64,000 bases of DNA from Pseudomonas fluorescens (GTDB taxonomy: Bacteria; Pseudomonadota; Gammaproteobacteria; Pseudomonadales; Pseudomonadaceae). The stretch lies in the NCBI RefSeq assembly GCF_000968015.1, contig NZ_LACH01000068.1, positions 1-64,000 on the forward strand. The letters are read 5' to 3'. Each line of letters opens with the position of its first letter. The stretch's first letter is position 1. Shown one piece after another: positions 43,953-53,684 of the stretch. A program made the position numbers and the translations under genes. The notes beneath the pieces were generated by a model. It saw only the letters and a program-made list of their open reading frames with translations, did not search any database and was not told the DNA's origin.

Positions 43953-45391
43953 GTCAGCCCATGAACCGCAAACAGCAATTGCTCAAGCGCCATCGGCGCA
44001 ACAAACGCATTGGTCTGCTCGTCGCGCTGGTGCTATTGATTGCCATGGGCGTGCTGGTGACCTGGTGGCTGCCGCTGGTGCTCGCGGTTCTGGGCTGGAT
44101 TGCCCACGAGGCCTGGTTCGCCGACCACCTGTTTTATTCGCCCAAAGACGATTACCAATACAGCTTTCCACCGTACACCCAGCAGCCCAAGGTTCACCTT
44201 GACGGTGAGCGTTTGCGCCTGGACGACGGTGTCATGCTGGTCGACGACGCCACTCTGGTTTTGGCGCTGCGGATAAAAAGCACCTGGCTGGGGCGCTTCA
44301 TCGATCCCGTGGTCGAGTTGTCGGGGGGGGATAACCCGGACCGACAAACCTTCGAGCGTGGTGTGAACGGCCTGCGTTACCTCAACCTCAGTGGTCAGGC
44401 GCAGGTTCTGTCACAAGGTGAGTTACGCCTGCGTGGGCGTTTCTGCCGACTGCTGGGTGAGCCGGTGCTCAGGGCGTTCGAGCATCCGGATTACAGTCGT
44501 CAACGGGTGATGGTGATCGCGCCCCACGCCGACGATGCCGAGTTGGCTGCATTCGGTTTGTACAGCAGCGCCAGTCAAAGCTGGATCGTGACCTTGACCG
44601 CCGGTGAAATCGAGGCAGAGCACTATCAGCAAATGGGGCTCAATGGCGTCGAAGCGTCCCGGTTGAAAGGCTCGCTTCGTGCCTGGGATAGCATCAGCGT
44701 GCCGCTGTGGGGCGGCGTACCTCAGGAACGCTGCATTCAGTTGGGGTATTTCTGCCTGCAATTGTCCGCCATGCAAAGCGCGCCGGCCGAGGCCGTGGTG
44801 TCCCGTGAGGCACAGCTTGGCGATACCCGATATTTTCGACGGTTCAATCCGTTTGCCCTGGGCAGTGACGTCGATGGCATACCGTCCTGGAACAATCTGC
44901 TGGCCGACCTGAGTGAGTTGATCGAGCGTATCCAGCCTCAGGTCATCGTTTTGCCACATCCGCGTTTCGACCCGCACCCAGACCATCTATGCTCACAGCA
45001 AGCGGTGATGCAGGCACTGAGCGGTACAGCCTGGCAGCCCGAAACCTTGTTGCATTACGCTAATCATCTACACGACAACGATCGCTGGCCAATGGGTGAT
45101 GCCAGCACCGGCGTGACACTGCCGCCACAGATCAATAATCACGAACCGTTGCGGCCCTGGGCGCTTTGTCTGTCGACCGAAAAGCAGTGGCACAAGGCTA
45201 TGTCGTTGGGCATGATGCACGACCTTCAGCCCCGACTTCCCCTCAAGCGTCTACTTCGCCGGGCGATCCAGCGTTGTCTGGCGGCCCGACACTGGCCGGC
45301 TTTCGGCGAAAACGAGTTCTTCCGTAAAGCGGTGCGACGCCACGAATTATTTTGGGTCCAAGAGCTGTCTGGAAAGAGAGAGACCAATTGA
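43949..45391 (+). CDS. dnpA: PIG-L family de-N-acetylase DnpA
   Basis: The 480-residue protein has an N-terminal basic stretch, a membrane segment (about residues 20-48) and a PIG-L deacetylase domain with the zinc motif APHADDAE (about 191) and a later HPDH. PA5002 (DnpA) was linked to fluoroquinolone tolerance in P. aeruginosa. It probably removes an N-acetyl group from a core sugar. I chose ATG 43949, which overlaps the mig-14 stop. The longer GTG reading lies in mig-14. Confidence 0.88.
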   Translation: MSQPMNRKQQLLKRHRRNKRIGLLVALVLLIAMGVLVTWWLPLVLAVLGWIAHEAWFADHLFYSPKDDYQYSFPPYTQQPKVHLDGERLRLDDGVMLVDDATLVLALRIKSTWLGRFIDPVVELSGGDNPDRQTFERGVNGLRYLNLSGQAQVLSQGELRLRGRFCRLLGEPVLRAFEHPDYSRQRVMVIAPHADDAELAAFGLYSSASQSWIVTLTAGEIEAEHYQQMGLNGVEASRLKGSLRAWDSISVPLWGGVPQERCIQLGYFCLQLSAMQSAPAEAVVSREAQLGDTRYFRRFNPFALGSDVDGIPSWNNLLADLSELIERIQPQVIVLPHPRFDPHPDHLCSQQAVMQALSGTAWQPETLLHYANHLHDNDRWPMGDASTGVTLPPQINNHEPLRPWALCLSTEKQWHKAMSLGMMHDLQPRLPLKRLLRRAIQRCLAARHWPAFGENEFFRKAVRRHELFWVQELSGKRETN

Positions 45392-46344
45392 AAGTTCTGT
45401 TTCTGGTGCAGAAAGAGCAGCGAGCGATCCTCGATCGACTGTATGACGGTATCGCCGAGCACTGCGACTGCGACAAGCGCGAGCTGACCAGCGCGGAGCA
45501 GGACGACTTGCGTGGATACTTTCGCAAGCACGTCGATGTGACCCGTTACGACCGGATTGTTTTTTTCCTGCGCTTCAAAAAAGAAATCAGACAGGTGAGG
45601 TTCATCCAGACCCTGCCCAATCTGGTTATTCTGGAACACGATGCGTACCAGAATTACATCCCGTGCAAGTACACCGGCAAGTTCAGTGCGCATTACCGCA
45701 AGCTACCCTGGGCGCGGGTGATCAGCTCGGGTTTCATGGTCAGCCAGCGCTTGCGTGAGGAAGGGTTTGACGCGCATTTCGTGCCCAAGGGCTACGATCA
45801 GGCGCTGTTGCAAAACTGCCAGCGTGAACGGGATATCGAGCTGGGTTTTGTCGGCAGTCTCAACAGCGTGGCGTATGCCGGACGCAAGGCCATGCTCGAG
45901 TCCGTGGCCGAAGTGGAGAACCTGCTGATCACCCGCACCAAGTCGGGTGAGGAATACTGCGAGACGTTGAGCCGGATCCGTTACTTCGTGAGTGCCGACG
46001 TCGGCATGGGCGAATACATGATCAAGAATTTCGAGGCCATGGCCTGTGGTTGTGTGCTGTTTGCTTACGATCAAGGGGAAGCAGAGAATCGCGCGCTAGG
46101 ATTCGTCGATATGCACAACATCGTGCTCTATCGAACCCGCGACGAACTCAGGGAAAAACTGGCGGTGTTGCGCGAGTCCCCACAGCTGACCGAGACCATT
46201 TCATTGGCCGGACAGGCTTTGGTAGAACAGCGTTACACGTTCCGGGCTGTAGGGCATGCGATTGTCGACGCCCTGCGTGCGCCGCTACGCGATCATGTCC
46301 CGCTGGGCTGGAAAGAAAGATTACGCTTGTCGCTGGGGCTGTGA
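45388..46344 (+). CDS. ssg: Cell-surface sugar glycosyltransferase Ssg
   Basis: The 318-residue protein has the form of a GT-B glycosyltransferase with a group 1 C-terminal part (GEYMIKNFEAMACGCVLFAYDQGE). Ssg (PA5001) is needed for normal LPS and surface traits in Pseudomonas. The start is TTG 45388, which overlaps the dnpA stop (TTGA) and has GAAAGAGAG upstream. The longer ATG reading from 45352 lies in dnpA. Confidence 0.86.
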   Translation: MKVLFLVQKEQRAILDRLYDGIAEHCDCDKRELTSAEQDDLRGYFRKHVDVTRYDRIVFFLRFKKEIRQVRFIQTLPNLVILEHDAYQNYIPCKYTGKFSAHYRKLPWARVISSGFMVSQRLREEGFDAHFVPKGYDQALLQNCQRERDIELGFVGSLNSVAYAGRKAMLESVAEVENLLITRTKSGEEYCETLSRIRYFVSADVGMGEYMIKNFEAMACGCVLFAYDQGEAENRALGFVDMHNIVLYRTRDELREKLAVLRESPQLTETISLAGQALVEQRYTFRAVGHAIVDALRAPLRDHVPLGWKERLRLSLGL

Positions 46345-46383
46345 AGCCGGGTGATTAAACAACCAATGGTGCGGTGCAAATAA

Positions 46384-47151
46384 ATGCTGTTCAGCGAGAC
46401 TAGCGACATTTCGGTAGTAATCACTAGTTGCGGTCGCTTCGATCTGTTGAAGCGTACCCTCGAGACGTTTGACCGGTACAACACGGCTCCCATCCGTAAA
46501 GTGTTCATTACAGAGGACTCCGGCGACAGCGCCGTAGAGGCCTGTATTCCAGAGCACTGGAGGGCGCATACCCAGTTCTTCATCAACAAGCCACGCCTGG
46601 GCCAGTTGCGATCCATCGACGCCGCTTACGCTCAGGTGCAGACATCGTGGATTTTCCACTGTGAAGACGACTGGGATTTCTACCGCGAAGGGTTCATCGA
46701 AGAGTCCCAATGCCTGCTGGAGGAAGATCCGCAGGCATTGCAAGTGTGGCTGCGCAGCTTCAATCATGACCTGATGGTTCACAGTCCTTACGTGTTCCTG
46801 AGTGAGCGTAAAGTCAGCCATGGCATTCCTTTCTACGTGCTGGGCTCGCAAAAAGCCGAGTGGCAAGGTTTTTCCTTTAATCCAGGGCTGCGCCGTCGTG
46901 CGGATTACTTGTTGCATGCACCATTTTCCGGATTTTCCGGGGAAAAAGACTTGTCGCGTCTGTATGCTGGCGAAAATCGCTATGCGTTGATTCTGGAAAA
47001 CGACGCGGTATTGCACACCGGTTTCGGTGAGCATGTGGTGGTTCCGAAGGAGCGGGAGAACAAATTACGACGTAAACGTCTCGATCGGCTGAAGCTGATC
47101 GCAGCTCTTATCTTGGGTCTGGCAATAGGTTGGGTGGTCCATGGAATTTAG
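46384..47151 (+). CDS. GT2-like glycosyltransferase of the LPS outer core
   Basis: The 255-residue protein has a GT-A nucleotide-binding start (ISVVITSCGRFDLLKRTLETF) and a DxD-like metal site in FHCEDDWDF. A single C-terminal hydrophobic helix (LIAALILGLAIGWVV) anchors it in the inner membrane. By position it is near PA5000 (WapR, rhamnosyltransferase), but I cannot prove the sugar. The ribosome site before ATG 46384 is weak. It overlaps the longest possible waaL frame. Confidence 0.78.
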   Translation: MLFSETSDISVVITSCGRFDLLKRTLETFDRYNTAPIRKVFITEDSGDSAVEACIPEHWRAHTQFFINKPRLGQLRSIDAAYAQVQTSWIFHCEDDWDFYREGFIEESQCLLEEDPQALQVWLRSFNHDLMVHSPYVFLSERKVSHGIPFYVLGSQKAEWQGFSFNPGLRRRADYLLHAPFSGFSGEKDLSRLYAGENRYALILENDAVLHTGFGEHVVVPKERENKLRRKRLDRLKLIAALILGLAIGWVVHGI

Positions 47152-47176
47152 CGGCATGAAGCCAGGAAAGAACACC

Positions 47177-48304
47177 ATGGCGTATTTCGGAACGGTGCTC
47201 TGTCTGTTTCTTTTGAGTTTTGTGGTGGGCTGGTCGTCGAAGTGGACCAATAACCTGTTCTACGCCCTGATGGCATTGCCGGGCCTGGTCTTCCTGATCA
47301 AGGAGCGCGGTGCGGGCTTGCTCAAGGAGCCGCTGGCGTGGGGCTGGCTGGCGTTCATTCTATGGTTTCTGGTGCCTGCGACGATTGCAGGGCAGATGCA
47401 GTTCTACAAACACGTCTTCTATGTACTGATGTTCGTCATGGTGGCCGGCGCCCTTACCGATCCGCAGTTCTTCCGCAGCGCGGCGTTTATTCGCGCTCAG
47501 TTCTGGATCCTGACGTTGTACATTTTCAGCAGCGCGCTCTACGGTTGGGCAACCGGTGAATTCGCCATCGGCGGCCGGGTGGCGATACTTCCGGCACGCT
47601 TGGAGAACGTCATCTACGCCAGCATTTGGCTGTTCTGTGCGTTGGCGTTGGCGCTGCCAATCTGGCTCAGGGAACGAAAGTATATCGAAGGTGGCCTGGC
47701 CATCGTTTTGTCGGTGTTCGCGGTAGCCTTCGTCCTGCAGACGCGTACTGCGTTTGTGGGGGCCGTGTTCCTGTTTGGCATCTGGTTGCTTTACGGCATT
47801 TACCTCAAGCCGCGGCTGGTTGGCACTGCGGTGGCGATTGGCGCGGTCGTTTTAGGCCTGCTGTTCCTGATGGTGCACAACGAAGCCTGGTTCCAGTCCC
47901 TCTGGACTCGAGGCGATTCGTACCGTATCGAAATCTTTCATATCATGGTCGGCGAGTGGCGCCAGTGCGGCTGGGCCCTGGGCTGCGGCATCAACTTTCA
48001 CACCGCCCAGGTGCTCGATGGCTGGATGCCGATTCAGCATCCGCACAACATTTTCGTAGCACTGGGGCTGTACAGCGGCGGGGTCGCGTTGGCGTTGTTC
48101 GTAGCGTTGATGGCCGCAAGCCTTTGGCAGGCCTGGCGCCTGCGCGACGCGTGGGGGATGTACCTGGCGTGTGCGCTGGTGATGCTGAATTTCGATGGCA
48201 GTTTGCTGATCGGTAACCCTGATGAGTTGTGGCCGCTGGTGCTGTTGCCCGCCGCGATGATCCTCTCTCGCGTGCTGAAGGCGCGACAACCCGCGCTGGC
48301 GTAA
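47177..48304 (+). CDS. waaL: O-antigen ligase WaaL
   Basis: WaaL joins O antigen to lipid A-core at the periplasmic face. The 375-residue protein has about ten to twelve membrane helices and the family periplasmic loop with RGDSYRIEIFHIMVGEW and HPHNIFVALGLYSGG (catalytic His region). I chose ATG 47177 because AGGAAAG (47164-47170) is well placed; ATG 47141 and 47156 in the same frame are open. It is the last plus-strand gene before the inverted kinase gene. Confidence 0.87.
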   Translation: MAYFGTVLCLFLLSFVVGWSSKWTNNLFYALMALPGLVFLIKERGAGLLKEPLAWGWLAFILWFLVPATIAGQMQFYKHVFYVLMFVMVAGALTDPQFFRSAAFIRAQFWILTLYIFSSALYGWATGEFAIGGRVAILPARLENVIYASIWLFCALALALPIWLRERKYIEGGLAIVLSVFAVAFVLQTRTAFVGAVFLFGIWLLYGIYLKPRLVGTAVAIGAVVLGLLFLMVHNEAWFQSLWTRGDSYRIEIFHIMVGEWRQCGWALGCGINFHTAQVLDGWMPIQHPHNIFVALGLYSGGVALALFVALMAASLWQAWRLRDAWGMYLACALVMLNFDGSLLIGNPDELWPLVLLPAAMILSRVLKARQPALA

Positions 48305-48310
48305 TGCATG

Positions 48311-48339
48311 GCCTTCGCCTCCTCCCCGGAGGCGAAGGC
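48311..48339. terminator. Hairpin terminator between convergent waaL and kinase gene
   Basis: GCCTTCGCCTCC (48311-48322) pairs perfectly with GGAGGCGAAGGC (48328-48339) across a 5-nt loop. A T-run (48350-48354) follows only after 10 nt, so termination strength is uncertain. Confidence 0.6.
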
Positions 48340-48346
48340 AGTCAGA

Positions 48347-48988
48347 TCATTTTTGCAGGGCGACGCTCAACTCTTCCGGGGAGCAGATGCTCTGGGTCTG
48401 GCCATAATGGTGCATGAAAACTTCGCCGCGACCGTCGAGCAGCCATTGCCGATCTTGCGGGTAACGCACCATATGCTTGAAGTTGCGCAGCCGCAGAGTC
48501 TTGCGCAACGGACGGCGATACACCCGCATGTCGGCGATGTCGATCAGGCCCAACTGATGTTCGGGTGTGAGCACGATGTTGCCCAGGTGCGCCGAGCGAA
48601 AGTAAATCCCCCGCTCATGCAAGGTGGCCATGAAGACCCCTAATTGACCGCGCAACGGATCGGCATCGCCCTGGATGTCCAGCAGCTGACGCAGGGTCTG
48701 GCCTGGCAGTGGATCGTAGTGCACGGCATCGCGCTCGATACTCGCAATACGGTAAACCTGACGAATCGACGGACAGGGGATGTGCCGTTCACGCAACGCA
48801 TCGCAGTTGTCGGCAAAGCGTTTGGCGTACGGGTACCACGCGGCCGACGTCAGCAGGCGTTTGCGGCGAAACAGTTTGAGTATTGAACCGTCCGTCAACC
48901 GCAGAACCTTGTCCCCCGAACCATCCGCTTCAAGGACTTGTGCTCCCTCGCGCAGGGCGAGATATCGGGTGTGATCAAGCGCTTGCAT
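48347..48988 (-). CDS. Kinase-fold LPS-locus protein (PA4998-like)
   Basis: The 213-residue protein has a divergent kinase fold: FMATLHERGIYFRSAHLGNIVL takes the place of the catalytic loop (no HxD) and LIDIADMRV keeps the metal Asp. It is the only LPS gene here on the minus strand, lying between waaL and msbA as PA4998 does in PAO1. I chose the start at 48988 (MQALDH), with GGAG 5 nt upstream. Function unknown; phosphorylation of core sugar is likely by context. Confidence 0.8.
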   Translation of the reverse strand: MQALDHTRYLALREGAQVLEADGSGDKVLRLTDGSILKLFRRKRLLTSAAWYPYAKRFADNCDALRERHIPCPSIRQVYRIASIERDAVHYDPLPGQTLRQLLDIQGDADPLRGQLGVFMATLHERGIYFRSAHLGNIVLTPEHQLGLIDIADMRVYRRPLRKTLRLRNFKHMVRYPQDRQWLLDGRGEVFMHHYGQTQSICSPEELSVALQK

Positions 48989-49103
48989 CAATACTCCGGG
49001 TTGGGCGCCGTGAGGCATGGATAGCCGGCCATGTTACCGCAGCTCAGCGACTAAAATGGCCTGTGTTACACTCGCGGGCTCTTTTCTCATACAACGGGTT
49101 CTC

Positions 49104-50903
49104 ATGACCAGCCCTGATTCGCCTGCGCCGTCGAGCTTGAAGATTTACCTGCGCCTGCTGTCGTATGTGCGCCCGTACTGGGGCATGTTTGCCATCAGTA
49201 TCGTCGGCTTTGTGATTTTTGCCTCGACGCAGCCCATGCTCGCAGGGATTCTCAAATATTTCGTCGATGGCCTGAGCAACCCCGAAGCGGTGCTCTTCCC
49301 GACTGTTCCCTATTTGCAAGACTTGCAGTTGCTGATGGCGGTGCCGCTGCTGATCATCCTGATCGCTGCCTGGCAAGGCCTGGGGTCTTTCCTGGGTAAC
49401 TATTACCTGGCCAAAGTCTCCCTTGGGCTGGTCCACGACTTGCGTGTCGAGCTGTTCAACAAGTTGCTGGTATTGCCCAACCGTTATTTCGACACCCATA
49501 ACTCCGGGCACCTGATTTCGCGCATCACCTTCAACGTGACCATGGTCACCGGTGCTGCCACGGACGCCATCAAAGTGGTCATTCGTGAAGGCCTGACTGT
49601 GGTGTTCCTGTTTGCTTACCTGTTGTGGATGAACTGGAAACTGACCCTGGTGATGCTGGCGATCCTGCCCATCATCGCGATCATGGTGAGCAGCACCAGC
49701 AAAAAATTCCGCAAGCAGAGCAAGAAGATCCAGGTGGCGATGGGCGACGTGACTCACGTGGCCTCCGAAACCATCCAGGGCTATCGCGTGGTGCGCAGCT
49801 TCGGCGGCGAGAGCTATGAAGAGCGTCGTTTCGCCGAAGCCAGCCAGGGCAACACCGACAAACAACTGCGCATGACCAAGACCGGTGCGGTCTACACGCC
49901 CATGCTGCAATTGGTGATCTATACCGCCATGGCGGTGCTGATGTTCCTGGTGCTGTTCCTGCGCGGCGATGCCACCGCCGGTGACCTGGTGGCCTACATC
50001 ACCGCGGCGGGTCTGTTGCCCAAGCCGATTCGGCAGTTGTCGGAAGTCAGCTCGACAATCCAGAAAGGCGTGGCCGGTGCCGAGAGCATTTTCGAGCAAC
50101 TGGACGTCGAGCCAGAGATTGACCAGGGCACCGTCGAGCGCGATCGCGTCAGCGGTCACCTGGAAGTGCGCAACCTGAGCTTCACCTATCCAGGGACCGA
50201 GCGTGAAGTGCTGAAGAACATCAGCTTCACGGCGGCACCGGGGCAAATGATCGCCCTGGTCGGTCGCTCGGGTAGCGGCAAGTCGACCCTGGCCAGCCTG
50301 ATTCCGCGTTTCTATCACCACGAAACCGGCGAAATCATGCTCGATGACGTGGAAATCGAAGACTATCGTCTGCGCAATCTGCGTCGGCACGTGGCGCAGG
50401 TGACGCAGCATGTGACCTTGTTCAACGACACCATCGCCAACAACATCGCCTACGGTGACCTGGCCGGCGCACCACGTGCCGACATTGAAAAGGCCGCGAC
50501 GGATGCTTACGCGATGGACTTCATCTCGGAGATGCCGCAAGGCCTGGACACCCAGGTCGGCGAAAACGGCGTGTTGCTGTCCGGTGGCCAGCGTCAGCGC
50601 CTGGCGATTGCCCGGGCCTTGTTGAAGAATGCACCGTTGCTGATTCTCGACGAGGCAACGTCGGCACTCGATACCGAGTCCGAGCGGCACATTCAGGCGG
50701 CACTGGATCAGGTCATGAAAGGTCGCACCACGCTGGTGATTGCTCACCGGTTGTCGACCATCGAGAAAGCCGACCTGATCCTGGTCATGGACCATGGTGA
50801 AATCGTCGAGCGCGGCACCCACGCTCAATTGCTCGCGCAAAATGGCTACTACTCGCGCCTGCATGCGATGGGCCTCGATGCCCCGGTAGGCGACATCGCC
50901 TGA
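49104..50903 (+). CDS. msbA: Lipid A-core flippase MsbA
   Basis: MsbA flips lipid A-core from the cytoplasmic to the periplasmic leaflet using ATP. The 599-residue half-transporter has six membrane helices (about 20-320) and an ATPase domain with Walker A GRSGSGKST, signature LSGGQRQRLAIARALL and Walker B LLILDEATSALD. The start ATG 49104 is favoured because the upstream part of the open frame crosses the spacer. A terminator follows the stop closely. Confidence 0.96.
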   Translation: MTSPDSPAPSSLKIYLRLLSYVRPYWGMFAISIVGFVIFASTQPMLAGILKYFVDGLSNPEAVLFPTVPYLQDLQLLMAVPLLIILIAAWQGLGSFLGNYYLAKVSLGLVHDLRVELFNKLLVLPNRYFDTHNSGHLISRITFNVTMVTGAATDAIKVVIREGLTVVFLFAYLLWMNWKLTLVMLAILPIIAIMVSSTSKKFRKQSKKIQVAMGDVTHVASETIQGYRVVRSFGGESYEERRFAEASQGNTDKQLRMTKTGAVYTPMLQLVIYTAMAVLMFLVLFLRGDATAGDLVAYITAAGLLPKPIRQLSEVSSTIQKGVAGAESIFEQLDVEPEIDQGTVERDRVSGHLEVRNLSFTYPGTEREVLKNISFTAAPGQMIALVGRSGSGKSTLASLIPRFYHHETGEIMLDDVEIEDYRLRNLRRHVAQVTQHVTLFNDTIANNIAYGDLAGAPRADIEKAATDAYAMDFISEMPQGLDTQVGENGVLLSGGQRQRLAIARALLKNAPLLILDEATSALDTESERHIQAALDQVMKGRTTLVIAHRLSTIEKADLILVMDHGEIVERGTHAQLLAQNGYYSRLHAMGLDAPVGDIA

Positions 50904-50909
50904 CCCCAC

Positions 50910-50938
50910 AAAAGGGGTGAGCCTGGCTCACCTCTTTT
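50910..50938 (+). terminator. Rho-independent terminator of msbA
   Basis: AAAAGGGGTGAG (50910-50921) and CTCACCTCTTTT (50927-50938) form a 12-bp stem with one G-U pair and loop CCTGG, ending in TTTT. It starts 6 bp after the stop. Confidence 0.85.
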
Positions 50939-51149
50939 GCACACCCTGCGTGCAATGCGCTCGGTGATGGGTATCCAGACTTTACCCTTCTTGGCCAAGC
51001 CTGAATAAATCTGCGCACCGCGGTCGGATTTTCTGATCAATAAATGAGCAGAAAGCCCCGCCGAATCATCCCGTTGCAGCCGTCACACAAGCCCACGCCA
51101 ACCCTGTGTTAATATCGCGCCCCTGTTCATTTTGTATGTGGGTTGCTCC

Positions 51150-52574
51150 ATGAAGTTGTCCATGCCGCGATTCGATCAAGCCCCTGTCTTGGTGGTCGGC
51201 GATGTCATGCTCGACCGTTACTGGCATGGTGGTACCTCACGGATTTCCCCTGAGGCGCCAGTACCGGTAGTCAAGGTCGAGCAAATCGAGGACCGCCCGG
51301 GCGGTGCCGCCAACGTTGCGTTGAACATTGCCGCCCTCGGTGCACCGGCCTCGCTGGTCGGCGTGACCGGCGACGATGAAGCCGCCGACAGCCTGGCCAA
51401 TAGCCTCAAGGGCGCTGGCGTGCGGGCGTTGTTCCAGCGCATCGCGCACCAGCCGACCATCGTCAAGCTGCGGGTCATGAGCCGTCACCAGCAACTGTTG
51501 CGTATCGACTTCGAAGAACCTTTCGCCACCGACGCGTTGGCGTTGGGCGAGCAAGTCGACGAATTGCTCGAAGGCATCAAGGTGCTGGTGCTGTCCGATT
51601 ACGGCAAAGGCGCGCTGAAAAACCATCAGGTGCTGATCCAGGCGGCACGTGCCCGTGGCATTCCGGTGCTGGCCGATCCCAAGGGCAAGGATTTCTCGAT
51701 CTACCGTGGTGCGAGCCTGATCACCCCGAACCTCAGCGAATTCGAAACCATCGTCGGCGGTTGCGCCGATGAGCACGAGCTGGTGAGCAAAGGCGCGCAG
51801 CTGATGCACGACCTCGATCTCGGCGCGTTGCTGGTGACCCGCGGCGAACACGGCATGACCTTGCTGCGTCCGGATCATCCGGCGCTGCACCTGCCAGCCC
51901 GTGCCCGTGAAGTGTTCGATGTGACCGGTGCCGGCGACACGGTGATTTCCACCCTGGCGGCCGCCATTGCCGCTGGCGAAGAACTGCCTCACGCGGTGGC
52001 GTTGGCCAACCTGGCGGCGGGTATCGTGGTCGGTAAACTGGGTACGGCAGCCATCAGCGCACCGGAACTGCGTCGCGCCATCCAGCGTGAAGAAGGTTCC
52101 GAACGCGGTGTACTCGGCCTTGAGCAGCTGTTGCTGGCGGTCGATGATGCGCGTGCGCATAAAGAGAAGATCGTCTTCACCAACGGCTGCTTCGACATCT
52201 TGCACGCCGGCCACGTGACCTACCTCGAACAGGCGCGGGCCCAGGGCGATCGCTTGATCGTTGCGGTCAACGACGATGCGTCGGTCAGCCGCCTGAAAGG
52301 GCCGGGTCGTCCGATCAACAGCGTCGACCGTCGCATGGCCGTACTGGCAGGTCTGGGCGCCGTGGATTGGGTGATCAGCTTCGCTGAAGGCACCCCGGAA
52401 AACCTGCTGCGCGAGGTCAAGCCGGATGTGCTGGTCAAGGGCGGGGACTACGGAATCGAGCAGGTCGTCGGTGCGGACATCGTGACCGCTTACGGCGGAA
52501 CGGTGAAAGTGCTGGGGCTGGTGGAAAACAGCTCGACTACCGCGATTGTCGAGAAAATCCGCAAGTCCGAGTGA
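51150..52574 (+). CDS. hldE: Bifunctional heptose-7-phosphate kinase/heptose-1-phosphate adenylyltransferase HldE
   Basis: HldE makes ADP-heptose for WaaC and WaaF. The 474-residue protein has an N-terminal ribokinase-like domain (about 1-318, DRPGGAANVALNIAALG and the catalytic VTGAGDTV) and a C-terminal nucleotidyltransferase domain (about 343-474, TNGCFDILHAGH with the HxGH site). The start ATG 51150 gives MKLSMPRFDQAPVLVVGD. It is convergent with the next gene, with a family-2 palindrome between. Confidence 0.97.
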   Translation: MKLSMPRFDQAPVLVVGDVMLDRYWHGGTSRISPEAPVPVVKVEQIEDRPGGAANVALNIAALGAPASLVGVTGDDEAADSLANSLKGAGVRALFQRIAHQPTIVKLRVMSRHQQLLRIDFEEPFATDALALGEQVDELLEGIKVLVLSDYGKGALKNHQVLIQAARARGIPVLADPKGKDFSIYRGASLITPNLSEFETIVGGCADEHELVSKGAQLMHDLDLGALLVTRGEHGMTLLRPDHPALHLPARAREVFDVTGAGDTVISTLAAAIAAGEELPHAVALANLAAGIVVGKLGTAAISAPELRRAIQREEGSERGVLGLEQLLLAVDDARAHKEKIVFTNGCFDILHAGHVTYLEQARAQGDRLIVAVNDDASVSRLKGPGRPINSVDRRMAVLAGLGAVDWVISFAEGTPENLLREVKPDVLVKGGDYGIEQVVGADIVTAYGGTVKVLGLVENSSTTAIVEKIRKSE

Positions 52575-52580
52575 TGCCAG

Positions 52581-52672
52581 AAAAGATCGCAGCCTCGTTT
52601 CACTCGACAGCTCCTACATTGAAATGCGATTCCCTGTAGGAGCTGTCGAGTGAAACGAGGCTGCGATCTTTT
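52581..52672. repeat. Long palindromic repeat, family 2, copy 2
   Basis: A perfect 38-bp inverted repeat (52581-52618 with 52635-52672), nearly identical to the copy at 17582-17675. It lies between convergent hldE and the next gene. Confidence 0.9.
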
Positions 52673-52683
52673 GATTTTTGCTT

Positions 52684-53652
52684 TTAGGAGCTGACTTTTT
52701 TACGCGGTACGATTCTCTTCAGCAATTGCTTCGCCTTCCCACGCAACCGCGCTAAACCGGAGTCCTTCCCCGGCGGGCTCAACCCCTGTTGCCGCACCCA
52801 ATCCTTCCAGCGAATCCGCTCATCCCTCACCAGCCAGCCTTCCTGCCGGGCAAAACTCTCTGCCAGGTACAACCCGCGCGTACTCGCCGGGTACAGCTGA
52901 TCTTTTTTCAAGGTATAGAGCTCGGCCATCGGCTGGCCGTCCTGCAGTGGCATCAGATACAAATCGGGACGTTTGCGATCGAGGCGGGCCACCAGTTGAT
53001 CGCCTTCCAGTCGTTCGTCGACATGAAACAGGCTCAGGGATTTGGCTTCCTTGGGCACGTCCAGGCGCAAGTCATAGATCAATTGCAGCGAGGCCGTCGG
53101 CAAATGCACGTAAGCCCGTGGGCGTTCGATCAACTGCATCTTGGCACAACGCACCGGCCGCGCCGAACCGGACAACGGCGTCAGGCGAAACGGCAGGGCT
53201 TCGCGATAATGCAGCGCGGACGAGTAGGGCGCCGGCAGCCAGGTGTCGTTGAAGCGCCCGCCGAGCCAGCCTTCCGGGGTCTCCAGCAGGCACTCTTCGG
53301 CAATTTCCTGAATCGCGGTGTGCAGCGGCAGGTTCAGCTCATGGGCGGGCACGTAACCGGAGATCAGCTTGAGCACCACGTCGCCACGGTCTTGCCGACG
53401 CTGGCGCACCAACACCCAGTAATCGCGGTTCTGCCAATGCAGGGTCAGGCGCACCGAAACCCCGAGGTTGGCCAGCTCAAGCGAAAACCGCTGAGTGTCG
53501 GCTACCGTCACCGGGCGGCGACGTTGCAGCGTCTGGGAGAAATTGAGCGGCATCCCGACGCTTTGATAGCTCAGGCCTTCGGGAGTCGCTTCGACAAATA
53601 ACGGCAGGGTCTTGAAGTTGCTCGGGTTCTTTCTTATGAGCGTACGCGGCAT
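52684..53652 (-). CDS. Conserved hypothetical protein (PA4993-like)
   Basis: I do not recognise a function for this 322-residue protein. It is often labelled a metal ABC transporter ATPase, but I see no Walker A or signature motif, so that label is doubtful. It has no signal peptide; the C-terminus is basic (KAKQLLKRIVPRKK). By position it matches PA4993. It is downstream of the aldo/keto reductase gene (33 bp apart) and probably in the same operon. Confidence 0.75.
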   Translation of the reverse strand: MPRTLIRKNPSNFKTLPLFVEATPEGLSYQSVGMPLNFSQTLQRRRPVTVADTQRFSLELANLGVSVRLTLHWQNRDYWVLVRQRRQDRGDVVLKLISGYVPAHELNLPLHTAIQEIAEECLLETPEGWLGGRFNDTWLPAPYSSALHYREALPFRLTPLSGSARPVRCAKMQLIERPRAYVHLPTASLQLIYDLRLDVPKEAKSLSLFHVDERLEGDQLVARLDRKRPDLYLMPLQDGQPMAELYTLKKDQLYPASTRGLYLAESFARQEGWLVRDERIRWKDWVRQQGLSPPGKDSGLARLRGKAKQLLKRIVPRKKVSS

Positions 53653-53684
53653 GTCGGCTCCTGCTTAAGGCCGCGTGGGCGGCA

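Noticed and set aside
52684..53652. Metal ABC transporter ATPase label for this gene
   Set aside because: No Walker A, Walker B or LSGGQ motif is present, so I list it as a conserved hypothetical.
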